Part shown: positions 53,035 to 61,258 of the stretch, one piece after another
Numbering within the stretch: the first letter of the stretch is position 1
Layout of the letters: every line of letters begins with the position of its first letter
Assembly: GCF_040183065.1 (NCBI RefSeq)
Contig: NC_091121.1
Span: 62,032,287 to 62,096,286 of the forward strand
DNA from: Periplaneta americana
Taxonomy: Eukaryota > Arthropoda > Insecta > Blattodea > Blattidae
Reading direction: 5' to 3'
Length of the DNA: 64,000 nucleotides
Translations under genes and position numbers: made by a program
The notes under the pieces: model-generated
The model's input: the letters and a program-made list of their open reading frames with translations, nothing else
Databases searched by the model: none
What the model was told of the DNA's origin: nothing

Positions 53035-56000
53035 GCAGTGATAATGCAATTGAAGAGTTATATAGAATAATCCTGTTTAGCATGCAGATATTAGTGGCTG
53101 CATATGATGTGAACCTCAAAATTTTGTATTGTATACTTCATACAAGAAATAAATTAGGTGTGACATGTATTCTGAAATTCTTTACTTTGTCATTTACGAA
53201 GTATGAAGAAGTATTGTGATGTTACAAAACGTAAATTTAGAGATGAGCTGTTCTCGTGGAATCAGGAAGAATAATGTCAAGTTAAGGACCCTGCCATGGG
53301 GAGGGGGGGGAGGAAGGATCTCAGAAAATATAAGTTTTTAGTAACCATAATACCGAAAAAGTGGTTTTGGTCATTTCACTTGTGTATATAGATTTCTTCT
53401 AAACTAATGGTACGATTTTGTTCATATTCATATTCAGTAGACGCAAAGGCAACAAAGAGAAACATAATCACATGATACAGAATTTAAGTTCACTAACACT
53501 TCTTTTTAAATACAGAATTAAATTAGAAATGTATGTATCTAATATTTTATCTTTTGATAAGAACTTCACAAAGCATTTTTATACCACTAATAACAGTTAC
53601 TAATCACATACAAAGTTCAAATAGAAATTTTGCTTGCTTACTTTTCTAATATACTGCCAAATTGTCTACAGCTTCAAATCAATTTAAAATACAAATTTTT
53701 CTCATTCTGAAATGCTATAAGATAAATGAAGTTTAATATTACTGAAAAATAAATAATGTTCTAACTTTTTTCAGCTATATTAATAAAAATAAAAAGAAAA
53801 TCAAATTAAAGATTTTATAAAAAACAATGCTTACATGATAACTACTATTTTGTATAATAAAAGTACAGCATTTTAACAACTAACCTCAGAAAGTAGCAGT
53901 AAGTTGTACAACAGTTCATTGTCGAGTATCTCCTCCTTGAGTACATCATCACTGTCTACTAGTGTAAGAATTGTGTTACAGAAATGTGGCACGAGCATGC
54001 GCAGTGTCTCTTCAGGGTTCACCTGTAAATAGTCACATTAGATTTTTGTCTATAACAAAATTCATTGAAACAGGAACAATTGAACTGTTAAAACACGTGG
54101 AGGTTTCCTCTTTCCAGAATATATCTGGTTACTATTTTAATTTAAATTGTTTTACGGAAAAAGAATACTTATGAATATACAGAGCTGTAATATGGTGAAG
54201 AGAGTATTATTTTATTTTATTTTATATTCAAAATATAAGTAAAGCAAATAGCTTTTAAATTTGCACATTAATTACCTCAGGACATAACTTGAAACAGAAA
54301 TAATGTATTAAACTATTACCAGTGTTTTTGTATTTCAATAAATTTTATTGTGATGCTTTAAATTTGTAATGATGCATAAAAAAAGTGTTTGTAATATAAA
54401 ACATATTATGTACTTTGCATACACTTTAACACCAAAATGTTTAATTAATCATTCTTAATTTAAATAAAATAGCTCTCTAACCTTATTACTACATGGGTTT
54501 CCAGTGCAAAACACTTGACAATTTTTTATCATTAAGTCTTACAAATTTGTCTTAGATTAATTGATAAATTTTCAATTTGTGCATGTATGTCGATGAGTAT
54601 GCTGTACATTAAAGATTATGAGCTAGTGAGATTTTGAAAACATGTTCTTACTCATCTTCGACCACATATCTCTACAAATCATTATTAAAGTAGAATCTAT
54701 TATCAAGAATTGAGAATGGAATAATGTTGCGACTGGTCATAAAATCCTGTATTTTTATGAACAAAAGAATTTTGCCCATCCAAAGAAAATCACATTTTGC
54801 ATTTTTCCACCTACAATTCATTACATGCGTCTAGATAAGAACCTGTGTTACTTTAATCCAGAAGCAAGTATAACATCCAGATCGCTGGGATGAATACTCT
54901 ACCCTCAAATCTGAATGCTGTTATTACTTACCTTTGCAAATGAGCGAACCATTGTTGCCATGAAGTGTCCTGCCACCTTAGTTTCAAGAATACGTCCAGT
55001 AACAAATGAATGTAACTTCTTCAATGCTGACTGTAAGAGAAAGTCTCATTTATATTTCAGTATTCAGGTTTAACAAAATGTATTATATGCTCTAATGTAA
55101 TTAAAAATTACACTTTATAAATTAATTAGGCGAGGAGAAAAAACTGCATAAAGTTAATTTATGGCAAAATAAAATTATTAGTACCTTGAAGATTTGTGAT
55201 GAGGTTTGTGTAAGTACAGTGGTGCATGTAGAAGATATGGCTCCTTCTGCCATATTTTCAAGTTTGCTGCGCTTATCTTCCTCACGCTCTAAGCGTGTCA
55301 TTTCTAATGAACTACTTTCCACAAGTGTAAAGCAGCGATCTAAGAACTGCAGCACAAAGTCTTCAAAATGTGCTGTTGCCAAACAGATTGTCTCCTCCTC
55401 CTGTAAGAACAGAACTCATGGTAGCAGTCTGCTCATATTTATAATTTGACAAACGTCTGAGAAAAAAATGATTACCTCTGTTAAGTCTTTCCAATGTTCT
55501 GATGCAGATGAGCAGTCAACAATAGGAACTAATGTTGCAAACGTAGAGATAAACTGGAAGGTTACGAAGCATTTCTTGATGTCATTGGGATCAATTCCTG
55601 GAAGAGTTGACATGAGTAGTGGAATAACATGTGTCCTTCCTTCCTTGAAATTACCACCTTGCACCATTGGACGTGCTACAGCTACAACACACTGCATTGC
55701 AGCTGTCAGTTTGTGTGGTTCTGTCAACGTTTCCAGAGTGGCATACATCCTGTCAATATTACACAAACGTGAAAACTAGAAACAACACACCATTATACAA
55801 CACTTTATTATATGCGTGAAAGTAGGAAGTCCACCTTTCAACTACTTGAGGAATGATGATTGTAGGCCGCAATGTTGCTAGATGCTGTAATGCCTGGCTC
55901 ACTTCTGCAAGGCCCAATTTGGAGAACATGGCTTGCATTGCTACAGGCTTGATGGATTCAACAAAATTAGTGATGTCCTCCTCTGAGAGCTTGTGGCTAC

Positions 56001-59000
56001 TGGGTACAGGAGTCTCCCAGGTCAACTTTTTGTACCGCTCCCTGCAAGAGTTCAGACAACACTCATCTTAATATTTAAAATAGAACCTGAAGAGAAGAAG
56101 ATCACTAAAACGGAAATAAATTTTTATAGCACTGAGGGGATTAAAATGCAAGAAACCATGGTCATTTAATGCTTCTGTCGAGTATACTAATAAGAAATGA
56201 ATATATATGACAAAATTATTGTAAAATGATTTCTTGTTTTATACATTACTTGGTAATATTGAAACTGAATGAGATCTGAATACTTATTTGAAAACATAAC
56301 CCTATAATTCGAAGGATATTAAACAATTCTAGTCAGCTGGGTAGCACAGTCGGTATAGCGCTGGTCTTCTGTGCTCGAGGTTGCGGGTTTGATTCCGGCC
56401 CAGCAGAGGCGGATTTTCAGGGGAAGCAAGGGAGGCCATGCCTCCTCTAATATTTTATCAGAACACAATATGGCAGTAATAATTCCAGCTGAATTAAGAT
56501 CACAGACAAGTTATAGCAAATGAACAGTTTTCCTTTTATATTAATTTTACTATTCACTACGACTAAGATATAAGTTACGTAAAGTTGTTGGTGATGCCCA
56601 CTCGCTATACTGTAGATAGTATATATAATTCGTACTGAAAAATAACAGATAGCTCTGTAACCTGTACAGTCGACATCTAGCAGCCTGCAGTGTCTATGCG
56701 AGAGCGGGAGAGAGGAGTTGGCTACATCACTCTACTCCCCGGTAACCATGACAACAGCAGTTCAACCAATAAGATAGCTGGTTAGCAGAGTGTTTAAACT
56801 TAACTAGAACGCACGAGGGGAGCCGAATTTGGAGACGTCCTACCCACCGCTGACAACTGTACTGCTTATAGTCACAGCTGGTTTCGGCTGTATTGGGAAG
56901 CTCTCTCTTTATCTCTCTTCTTGGTTTTAGAAATTTGAGTCACGTGTTGTTAGTTTTCTCTTCCTACGCAAAAGTTTTCTTTTATGTTAGATTTTTCTCT
57001 TGTTTGCTAGTGTTCCTGTTATTTTTTTTATTTTGTGTTAAGAAATATATTCATTTATACAGTATTTTAAATATATCCACAGTTTAGAAACAAATGCAGA
57101 TTTGTCTCTAGCTCCTTCTAGTAGCAGTTGCTCAGTATATTGTGACCTAATTGATCGGTTTGTGAAGAAAGAGGATCGTCGAGTTAATTTGCTGTAAAAT
57201 TAGACTATCTAATAATAATGAGCAAGCCCCGGATTCTTAGGTTCGAATCAATTTTGTTGCTATCTCGTTACTCTCGAAATATTACTTTTTTTATTCGTTT
57301 TATGTAGCAAAGAGCAATATTTTAAATTCAATATGTCCTAAAAAGGTCTAATTCGTAGGTTAGGACTTAAAATGTCCTAAAGAGAGGCAATCTTTACCAA
57401 GCTGTTGTAATATATTAACAGTATACTTATTTTTATTTTTTTCCCCGTAAAATCATGTAAAATCCTAAGCATAAGATTTAAAATCTTAAAGCATAAATTG
57501 GAAAACCTAATTTTAGTGTCTTAAAACCTATAAATTCTGCGCTTGGTAATGAGGTACGTCACAGGCCTTATATTTTTATATTCTCATCAGTCACGTCTTG
57601 GCCTCCTCAACTTTCAAACCCATCGTCCGCTAGTGCGGCCCAGATCGATGGCATTTTAAGTGTACAGGCTCATGTCAGTAGATTTTCTGGCATGTAAAAG
57701 AACTCCTGCAGGACAAAATTCCGGCACACCGGTGATGCTGATATAACCTTGGCAGTTGCGAGCATCATTAAATAAACCATAATTTTTTTTAAACAACTCT
57801 GAACATGAAAAGTAATAATGATTATTTATGTAAAACAAGTCTTCATTCATGTAATTTTATAGACTGCAGAGTATTCAAGAATACATGTAGTAATGAAAAG
57901 AAAACATTTTTATATTTACACTTTGAAGAGAGACAGACACAAAGTGTTGTGATCAAATTTACATGTTTTAAAAAAATGTATTTCATTCCCATTTTTATTT
58001 CTATATAAAGCAATCACAATGAATGTCCAGATTTTAACATAAATGCACAAGATGCAACACCAAAATTGTAATGTGACTGAACCGGAGGTACCAACCTTTT
58101 AAGTGGGTTATCAGTAATCCCACAGTATGCATGGCAACAGTTGTAAAGCATATATAATTATACATAACCTGTCACTTCTGCTGCGAAAAGAATAAAATGA
58201 TTTGTGGTATATTTTGCATCTAGCTACTTTTCTGCAAATTTCTTCTTGAAGCATACTTCTCATTGTGATGTCATTTTGATCTTCTGAATCAGAAGTGACT
58301 CCAGTGTTGTTGTGTTTAATGAAGGTGTGAATTCTGTCTGATTTTTCTTCACAACACTGAAGACTCTTTCTATAGGGGAGTCACTGTGAGGCACACTTAG
58401 TACTGCAAACACATTTGCACGTAATGTTTTATAGTTTATTTGTCCACCTTCATTTCTGAGTCCACACCTGTGGAGTAATGGTTAGCACTTCTGGCCGCGA
58501 AACCAGGTGCCCCGGTTCGATTCCCGGTCGGGGCAAGTTACCTGGTTGAGGTTTTTTCTGGGGTTTTCCCACAACCCAATATGAGCAAATGCTTGGTAAC
58601 TTTCGGTGCTGGACCCCGGACTCATTTCACCGGCATTATCACCTTCATCTCATCCAGATGCTAAATAACCTAAGATGTTGATAAAGTTTCGTAAAATAAC
58701 CTACTAAATAAAAAAAAAAAAAAAATCATTTCTGAGACTAATTCTGGCCTTCATTTGCATCTATTTTAGATCCATTTATAATACTGTATATTCAGGAAAA
58801 GTATCGCATTGGTAAGATGCAAATTTCTCTTCAAGTTTCTCACGCTCATCTTCATTAACTGAATTTGGAAAATTTTTAATAAAATATGCAAGAGATGAAT
58901 GTGAAACATTTTTTGTGCAAAATAGCTACAACTTCTGCATGCTTAATAAACTGAGTCTCAATTGGGTATTTCTTTATACATTTTTTCTTCCTCTTTTGCT

Positions 59001-60391
59001 GTGATAATTTTGGTTTTCCATAATAGTGAGGGGAGGGGAGGGGGAGCAAATACGTAATAGTTGGCACCTCTGCAGTGAACACTTTATGGTCATATTTGAG
59101 GACTATTGGACCAAATACATCTTAGTACTGATGATTTTTCATTTGAGATGAACGATTTCCAATGTTCCAAAAGTATTTTGAGAATCTCAAGAGTGTCATT
59201 CTGTCAAATGCTTTTTTTTGAGCAATTCTAAATAAATGGGATATTGTTTAAGTTTAAATTCATCACAATGTATGTTGCACTAACTTTGACTGAATATCTT
59301 TAATTTTTAATATCAGTCATCACTGGGCAATGAAGATGAGGCTCAAAATATTTTAATATCAGTACTCATCTATGTGTATGAAGATAAGTGAATGGAATAT
59401 TTCAGCATCAGTATATACTTAATATTTTACAATACACAAGAAAAAAATAAAAGTACACTCACATGTGTAATCGTTGGATGAAATAATATGGCAGTTTACG
59501 TAGAAGATCTTTGAGCTTCATAAGCCAACGACCAAAATTAGCAGGATGGAAGTAAGATTCTAAGGCCTTCATAAACTTGTCCAGGTACTTCTGAGCACTG
59601 CTTCCACCTCCCTGAAATGTGTAACAAAATAAGACTAACTCAAAAACTAATGCTGTTGATCTTTTCGGGTCTTGTTCAGATTAAATTCTGAGAGAAATAA
59701 GAGTCAAGTGAAGGTAGAAGAAGGCACAAAACATAGAAGAATGATCCATGTTGTGAGACAAAGTGATTGTAGGACAGGTTTTCTTGGTTTCCTATGTGTT
59801 AGTCATTTTACTATTGTTTGATCATTAACATATCAGTAACACAGAAGCTTCTGTACTTTACAGGGTAATGAAATAACTTTTAAGAACATTCCAACTCACC
59901 AATACAGAAGTTATCCATAGTGCAATTGGCGCTGTATCAATTTTGTGATGTTTGGAAGACTGCACATTCTTATACGACACAGGCAAATTGAGGCTTCGAA
60001 GAAATCTGGTAAACATAAGTGGGATATAAGGCTCCCAGTCAATGTAACCAATATTGCAGCTTGCTAACCGTGCCATTAACCACATTATGTCCTGCAACAC
60101 ACAGAAATATAAGAATCCCTCTTTCAACAGTGTAGCTTAAATTAAAAAAAATAAGACTCAACTGAAGCACTTACCCCTTCCCAGGCTGGTGCATTGTGAC
60201 AAACTTCCCATAAATTCATAAACTCGTGAAACCATAGTTCGTAACCGAGTGAACTCTTTTCCGGAGGTAATGCAATAGGAAGGAACCATTCCAATGTTTC
60301 TACTGTGGCACACATGGTGCCTGAGTCAAAAGGACACAGCCGAGGTCGAAACATATCTAGTATCGCTTGTGTTGCTGAGGCAGGAAAGTAG
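27098..60391 (-). CDS. PSME4: Proteasome activator PA200/Blm10 (PSME4), 30 exons, 5' end outside window
   Basis: PA200 is a large HEAT-repeat solenoid that caps the 20S proteasome, mainly in the nucleus, and opens its gate through a C-terminal aromatic motif. Exons on the minus strand: 60175-60391, 59900-60091, 59463-59611, 55835-56041, 55476-55749, 55185-55400, 54932-55030, 53885-54022, 52297-52512, 52056-52213, 51783-51872, 50074-50254, 49741-49995, 49538-49666, 45819-46010, 45540-45727, 44220-44349, 40776-41002, 37183-37378, 36111-36225, 35897-36039, 34685-34773, 34275-34406, 33021-33187, 32786-32896, 31805-32010, 31517-31627, 30385-30504, 28875-29093, 27098-27232. All junctions are GT-AG and phases agree, giving 1,666 codons without a stop. 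Vertebrate PA200 is about 1,840 residues, so roughly 175 N-terminal residues are missing. Recognised blocks include [34 protein letters not shown] and LNDPQPIP. No frameshift or missing segment is seen. Confidence 0.97.
27233..28461. other. PSME4 intron sequence, no feature
   Basis: AT-rich intron between the last two exons. No transposon end or coding motif recognised. Confidence 0.5.
28462..28620 (+). repeat. tRNA-derived SINE fragment
   Basis: The head TGGCTTAGTGGATAAAGCAT resembles an A box and GGGCTTGGGTCCCAG a mutated B box, followed by a body with CTACCCATCCTTCATCAT. It lies in the last PSME4 intron. Limits are approximate. Confidence 0.5.
28724..28758 (+). repeat. (CA)n microsatellite
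   Basis: A GCGCGC then CA tract of about 35 bp in the last PSME4 intron. Confidence 0.9.
28875..30504 (-). CDS. PSME4: PSME4 exons 28-29 of window (residues 1510-1622)
   Basis: Exons 30385-30504 and 28875-29093. The first encodes [20 protein letters not shown], in the region described as bromodomain-like in PA200. The second starts with a lysine-rich stretch, KTNLKKRKK, that could be a nuclear signal, and continues [20 protein letters not shown] and LNDPQPIP. Confidence 0.95.
29094..30384. other. PSME4 intron, no feature
   Basis: AT-rich intron. I see no repeat or coding element. Confidence 0.5.
31045..31325 (+). mobile_element. SINE family B, diverged copy
   Basis: TTAGTTCAGTGGTAAAACAAC (degenerate A box), GGTTCAATCCTAGG (B box) and a body parallel to 5855-6149: CACACCACCTCATTCTAGTG, CATGCCCCCCATATGCCTTC and GGGAATACCTTTAC. 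It is inserted in a PSME4 intron. No certain target duplication. Confidence 0.8.
31517..34773 (-). CDS. PSME4: PSME4 exons 22-27 of window (residues 1238-1509)
   Basis: Exons 34685-34773, 34275-34406, 33021-33187, 32786-32896, 31805-32010 and 31517-31627. Motifs are [33 protein letters not shown], a variable acidic linker ([12 protein letters not shown]), [20 protein letters not shown] and [13 protein letters not shown]. Exon 26 uses the TAG at 32011-32013, not the CAG at 32005-32007, because only the former keeps the frame open. Confidence 0.93.
32335..32585 (+). mobile_element. SINE family D, second copy
   Basis: It begins with GGTTCAAGTCCTCATGG (B-box side) and follows the body of the 13709-14010 copy: TCTCATGAAATTTCCACCAG, CACCCAACATCGAG, CCACACAATATTTCCG and GATCGTTCACCTCT. 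It lies in a PSME4 intron and is 3'-shortened. Confidence 0.75.
33661..34166. mobile_element. Long foldback element in PSME4 intron
   Basis: GGGGGTTATT at 33661 pairs with AATAACCCCC ending at 34166. The two halves are inverted copies along almost their whole ~235-bp length (for example ATTTTGCTCGTTTTTGCTTCC against GGAAGCAAAAACGAGCAAAAT; AATGATTGAAAGAATTTTAG near 33842 against its inverse near 33980), with a short centre near 33900-33935. It is non-coding. The intron transcript could form a long hairpin. Confidence 0.8.
35072..35122 (-). repeat. (ATT)n microsatellite, LINE tail
   Basis: About 17 units adjoin the 3' end of the LINE fragment at 35123-35600 on the same strand. Confidence 0.9.
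35123..35600 (-). pseudogene. LINE reverse-transcriptase C-terminal fragment
   Basis: The minus strand reads [19 protein letters not shown], then [20 protein letters not shown], the usual post-palm region of insect reverse transcriptases (conserved core YKTL-RPVL-Y--E-W-L). Many stops follow, before an (ATT)n tail. It is inserted in a PSME4 intron. Confidence 0.75.
35897..37378 (-). CDS. PSME4: PSME4 exons 19-21 of window (residues 1086-1237)
   Basis: Exons 37183-37378, 36111-36225 and 35897-36039. They carry [59 protein letters not shown] and [18 protein letters not shown]. These are highly conserved PA200 blocks. Confidence 0.96.
37432..38526 (-). mobile_element. hAT transposon copy, decayed (hAT copy 3)
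   Basis: The ends TAGAGCCTGGATTTCCATGC and TAGAGTCCGGATTTCCATGC are inverted. The flanks CTTACTGG and CTTACTAA fit a mutated 8-bp duplication. Near 37640-37700 the minus strand retains [16 protein letters not shown], the diverged Glu motif of the 17567-19762 family. A SINE-like tRNA head sits inside. It lies in a PSME4 intron. Confidence 0.75.
37700..37870 (-). repeat. tRNA-derived SINE head
   Basis: On the minus strand, CACAGTTAAGGCCGTAACAC and GGTTGCGAGTTTGATTCCTG mimic the A and B boxes. It is nested in hAT copy 3. Boundaries are approximate. Confidence 0.55.
39444..40066. mobile_element. MITE with TACCGTATTTTCTCGAATA ends
   Basis: TACCGTATTTTCTCGAATAT at the left and TATTCGAGAAAATATGGTA at the right form inverted termini of about 24 bp starting at TA. 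The 623-bp interior holds no coding motif. It lies in a PSME4 intron. Confidence 0.75.
40330..40670 (+). repeat. tRNA-derived SINE (family C)
   Basis: AATGGTTCAGTGCTAGTGCAC and GAGTTAAAATCCCATC resemble a decayed A and B box. A ~270-bp body with GGGTTTTCTCTGGGTACTC and GGTCTACACTTCTCGGCAC follows. It is a single copy here, so the family assignment rests on the head only. Confidence 0.55.
40776..41002 (-). CDS. PSME4: PSME4 exon 18 of window (residues 1011-1086)
   Basis: The exon is isolated between two transposon-filled introns of 3.4 and 3.2 kb. It encodes [14 protein letters not shown], then [19 protein letters not shown] and [15 protein letters not shown], matching the PA200 segment that includes the HWGYYTWPK-type motif. 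Confidence 0.95.
41826..43192 (+). mobile_element. hAT transposon copy 4, internally deleted, nested in LINE
   Basis: The ends TAGGGAACGGAATTTGGAG and CAGGGAAAGGGATTTGGAG are inverted. A perfect 8-bp duplication, GTAATTAC, is present (41818-41825 and 43193-43200). Inside, MPKVKPTNN at 42021 matches the transposase start and [20 protein letters not shown] near 42150 matches residues 303-322 of the intact protein. The catalytic middle is gone, so this copy needs a transposase supplied in trans. Confidence 0.93.
42021..42480 (+). pseudogene. hAT transposase remnant
   Basis: [14 protein letters not shown] is followed by a stop. A later frame [20 protein letters not shown] continues with [20 protein letters not shown] and degraded downstream pieces ([15 protein letters not shown]). 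Compared with 17804-19288, the region from about residue 20 to 298, including both catalytic Asp, is deleted. Confidence 0.75.
44220..46010 (-). CDS. PSME4: PSME4 exons 15-17 of window (residues 841-1010)
   Basis: Exons 45819-46010, 45540-45727 and 44220-44349. Motifs include [47 protein letters not shown] and the less conserved [12 protein letters not shown] segment. [20 protein letters not shown] closes the block. Confidence 0.94.
45080..45138 (+). repeat. (GT)n microsatellite
   Basis: An interrupted GTGTGTGC tract passes into about 16 pure GT units. Confidence 0.9.
45150..45272 (+). repeat. LINE 3' end (same family as 41285-43489)
   Basis: CACTGCCACCAGGTGTTTGC, then CCCACTTGCAGTG and AATAAATAAATACATACATA, parallels the 3' end at 43434-43489. 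It is a 5'-truncated insertion in a PSME4 intron. Confidence 0.75.
46985..47318 (+). pseudogene. Tc1-like transposase C-terminal remnant with internal deletion
   Basis: It contains [14 protein letters not shown], with the second catalytic Asp preserved, then jumps to [11 protein letters not shown] and [20 protein letters not shown], ending DADVMWTMY. The ~35 residues that should follow the Asp, including the catalytic Glu, are deleted. It is clearly related to the relic at 61259-62297. Inactive. Confidence 0.8.
47515..47600 (-). repeat. tRNA-like module inside the TIR element
   Basis: On the minus strand GATGGAGTAGTCAGTAAC (A-box-like) and TGTTCGGTTCTCGGCG (B-box-like) precede an 11-T run, a possible Pol III stop. 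It lies about 200 bp downstream of the Tc1-like remnant and antisense to it. It is a poor match to a functional tRNA. Confidence 0.5.
48485..48565 (-). repeat. tRNA-like SINE head
   Basis: The minus strand shows CCGGGTTCGAGTCCCGG (good B box with flanking stem) behind a weak A-box region. Body sequence probably extends left toward 48350. It is likely a SINE, not a tRNA gene. Confidence 0.45.
48748..48961 (-). mobile_element. LINE family 1, 5'-truncated copy with 14-bp TSD
   Basis: Perfect direct repeats TATACATGCAATAT (48734-48747 and 48962-48975) flank the 214-bp insertion. Its minus strand reads [16 protein letters not shown], then [18 protein letters not shown], close to 10506-10815, and ends in the CAA-rich tail. 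It lies in a PSME4 intron. Confidence 0.9.
49538..50254 (-). CDS. PSME4: PSME4 exons 12-14 of window (residues 652-840)
   Basis: Exons 50074-50254, 49741-49995 and 49538-49666. They encode [15 protein letters not shown], then [53 protein letters not shown] and a helical stretch ending HEQFK. Spacing and order match PA200. Confidence 0.96.
50520..51008 (-). pseudogene. LINE reverse-transcriptase C-terminal fragment (family 4)
   Basis: An open minus-strand frame from about 50995 gives [20 protein letters not shown], then [52 protein letters not shown] and AAMNLRVP. This is the very common tail of insect endonuclease/reverse-transcriptase ORFs. It is uninterrupted for ~150 codons, so it is a fairly young, 5'-truncated insertion in a PSME4 intron. 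Confidence 0.88.
51040..51345 (+). pseudogene. DDE transposon fragment, DUF4817-type N-terminus
   Basis: [20 protein letters not shown], then [20 protein letters not shown], is the DNA-binding start of the same broad family as 8150-10232. Stop codons follow. Only the N-terminal third is present. It lies beside the LINE fragment in the same PSME4 intron. Confidence 0.65.
51783..54022 (-). CDS. PSME4: PSME4 exons 8-11 of window (residues 452-651)
   Basis: Exons 53885-54022, 52297-52512, 52056-52213 and 51783-51872. Collinear motifs are [58 protein letters not shown] and WEEPPVK. The intron 52513-53884 holds the (ATT)n repeat. Confidence 0.95.
52939..53033 (+). repeat. (ATT/GTT)n microsatellite
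   Basis: About 30 trinucleotide units, mostly ATT with a GTT block. The long poly-Leu and poly-Asn frames across it are artefacts. Confidence 0.95.
54023..54931. other. PSME4 intron, no feature
   Basis: AT-rich intron without recognised repeats. Confidence 0.5.
54932..56041 (-). CDS. PSME4: PSME4 exons 4-7 of window (residues 186-451)
   Basis: Exons 55835-56041, 55476-55749, 55185-55400 and 54932-55030, tightly clustered. They carry [87 protein letters not shown] and [17 protein letters not shown]. All are closely PA200-like and collinear. Confidence 0.96.
56331..57790 (+). mobile_element. SINE family A, split by a hAT insertion
   Basis: The tRNA-like head (GGGTAGCACAGTCGGTATAG; B box GGGTTTGATTCCGG) occupies 56331-56403. 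The body resumes at 57644 (GTCAGTAGATTTTCTGGC, GGCAGTTGCGAGCATC). AAACAATTCT (56321-56330) and AAACAACTCT (57791-57800) are the outer duplication. The layout equals the intact copy at 15367-15580. Confidence 0.85.
56404..57635. mobile_element. Non-autonomous hAT element inside SINE (second hAT family)
   Basis: The 8-bp duplication CGGCCCAG (56396-56403 and 57636-57643) interrupts the SINE exactly at its B-box stem. The ends CAGAGGCGGATT and CACTAGCGGACG are weak inverted repeats of hAT type. The 1,232-bp interior has no long ORF. A short plus-strand frame ([20 protein letters not shown]) near 57106 may be a transposase remnant. Confidence 0.75.
58260..58762 (-). pseudogene. hAT-derived C-terminal coding relic, split by a SINE
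   Basis: The minus strand reads [14 protein letters not shown] up to the SINE and then [39 protein letters not shown] and [14 protein letters not shown] to a stop at 58260-58262. The S-P-I-E-R-V-F-S core matches the conserved hAT dimerisation/catalytic-Glu block. With the SINE and one duplication removed the frame is continuous, so the coding piece decayed little before the SINE landed. Confidence 0.75.
58461..58725 (+). mobile_element. tRNA-derived SINE (family E), full length
   Basis: Perfect 11-bp duplication TCATTTCTGAG (58450-58460 and 58726-58736). The head has GTGGAGTAATGGTTAGCAC (A box) and CCGGTTCGATTCCCGG (B box with stem). The body contains GGTGCTGGACCCCGGACTC, CCGGCATTATCACC and GTTGATAAAGTTTCG, with a poly(A) tail. 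The well-preserved head and tail suggest a recent insertion. Confidence 0.92.
59463..60391 (-). CDS. PSME4: PSME4 exons 1-3 of window (residues 1-186)
   Basis: Exons 60175-60391, 59900-60091 and 59463-59611. The first supplies the last base of a split Ser codon and then [20 protein letters not shown]. The second holds [20 protein letters not shown], the strongest PA200 signature here. The third holds [13 protein letters not shown]. No earlier exon is recognisable up to 64000, so the upstream intron is over 3.6 kb. Confidence 0.95.
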
Positions 60392-60984
60392 CTGTAAGAA
60401 AATGTCACAACTTTAAATGCTGAAAAACTCAAAGTAGTTCATGCATGCACCCATATGCATACACACACACAGTGGCATACCAATGGAAGGGGAGTGTTTA
60501 ACTGCCCTCTGGAAAACTAAGAAGAAAAAAAGAAAGAAAAGAGGAAAGAAAGACAATGATGTTAAGTCCTGTCATTTTCATCAGAGGTAAATGATCCTTA
60601 AAAAAAATCTAATGATTAGTTCACACTGATATTCTTTGAGTCTTATATTTAGTTATTGATTATGATTAACACAAATTTGTTCTCTTATATCGTATTAGTA
60701 GTTTTAATATACAGTTACCCTTAAAAAGAATGAGACGATTCTTGGTCGTCGGAAGTTAAAGTTCTACAGCGCGGTTCACTCGATGTCGACGTAACGATAA
60801 GTACCATAAAAAATAGAACAAGAATTGTTACAAGGACCAGAATAAGGATCACGAAGAAGACAGCCATTTAAGGCCACGATTTCACACCTTAGCTCGGGTA
60901 ACAAAATATCATTGCTTCTCTGTACCGAATGGCAAATGCCTGCTATCGGATCTACATTCTGGACTGCTGCTGTCACTGTCTTGT
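60392..60984. other. PSME4 intron, 5' of first visible exon
   Basis: Intron sequence with a short CA run near 60460. No gene feature. Part may belong to the Tc1-like element to the right. Confidence 0.4.
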
Positions 60985-61070
60985 CTCGGTAGCTCATATA
61001 GTAGCGTGTCGGTTCCTCCGTATAACCGACACATCTCGTGTTCGATCCCAGGTGAAACTTTTTTTTTTAC
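60985..61070 (+). repeat. tRNA-like module next to Tc1-like relic
   Basis: TCGGTAGCTCATATAGTAGCG (A-box-like) and CGTGTTCGATCCCAGG (B box) are followed by a nine-T run, then TACTGAGTTGTAATTAATT. It sits about 190 bp past the transposase stop in antisense, mirroring 47515-47600. A SINE head is the alternative explanation. Confidence 0.5.
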
Positions 61071-61258
61071 TGAGTTGTAATTAATTTGTTCAGAGTTCCT
61101 CTACTATCTAATTTGTTGAAAATATGGAATAATTTATGTCCAATTTTTGGGTCTTACAAGTGGGCTGAACCTCGTCAAAAAAAAATAAATCTTACTTGGA
61201 AGTTAAAAGTATTCTTCCTCAAACAAAAATCATAAAAAACTAAAAGAGACCTGGTAAC

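Noticed and set aside
52784-53219. Long open frames rich in Asn (minus) or Leu (plus)
   Set aside because: They are produced by the (ATT/GTT)n microsatellite and have no conserved sequence on either side.
58461-58540. Functional tRNA gene
   Set aside because: The A and B boxes are good, but the sequence continues into a SINE body and poly(A) tail between target duplications. The same applies to the heads at 5855, 15580 (minus), 31045 and 56331.
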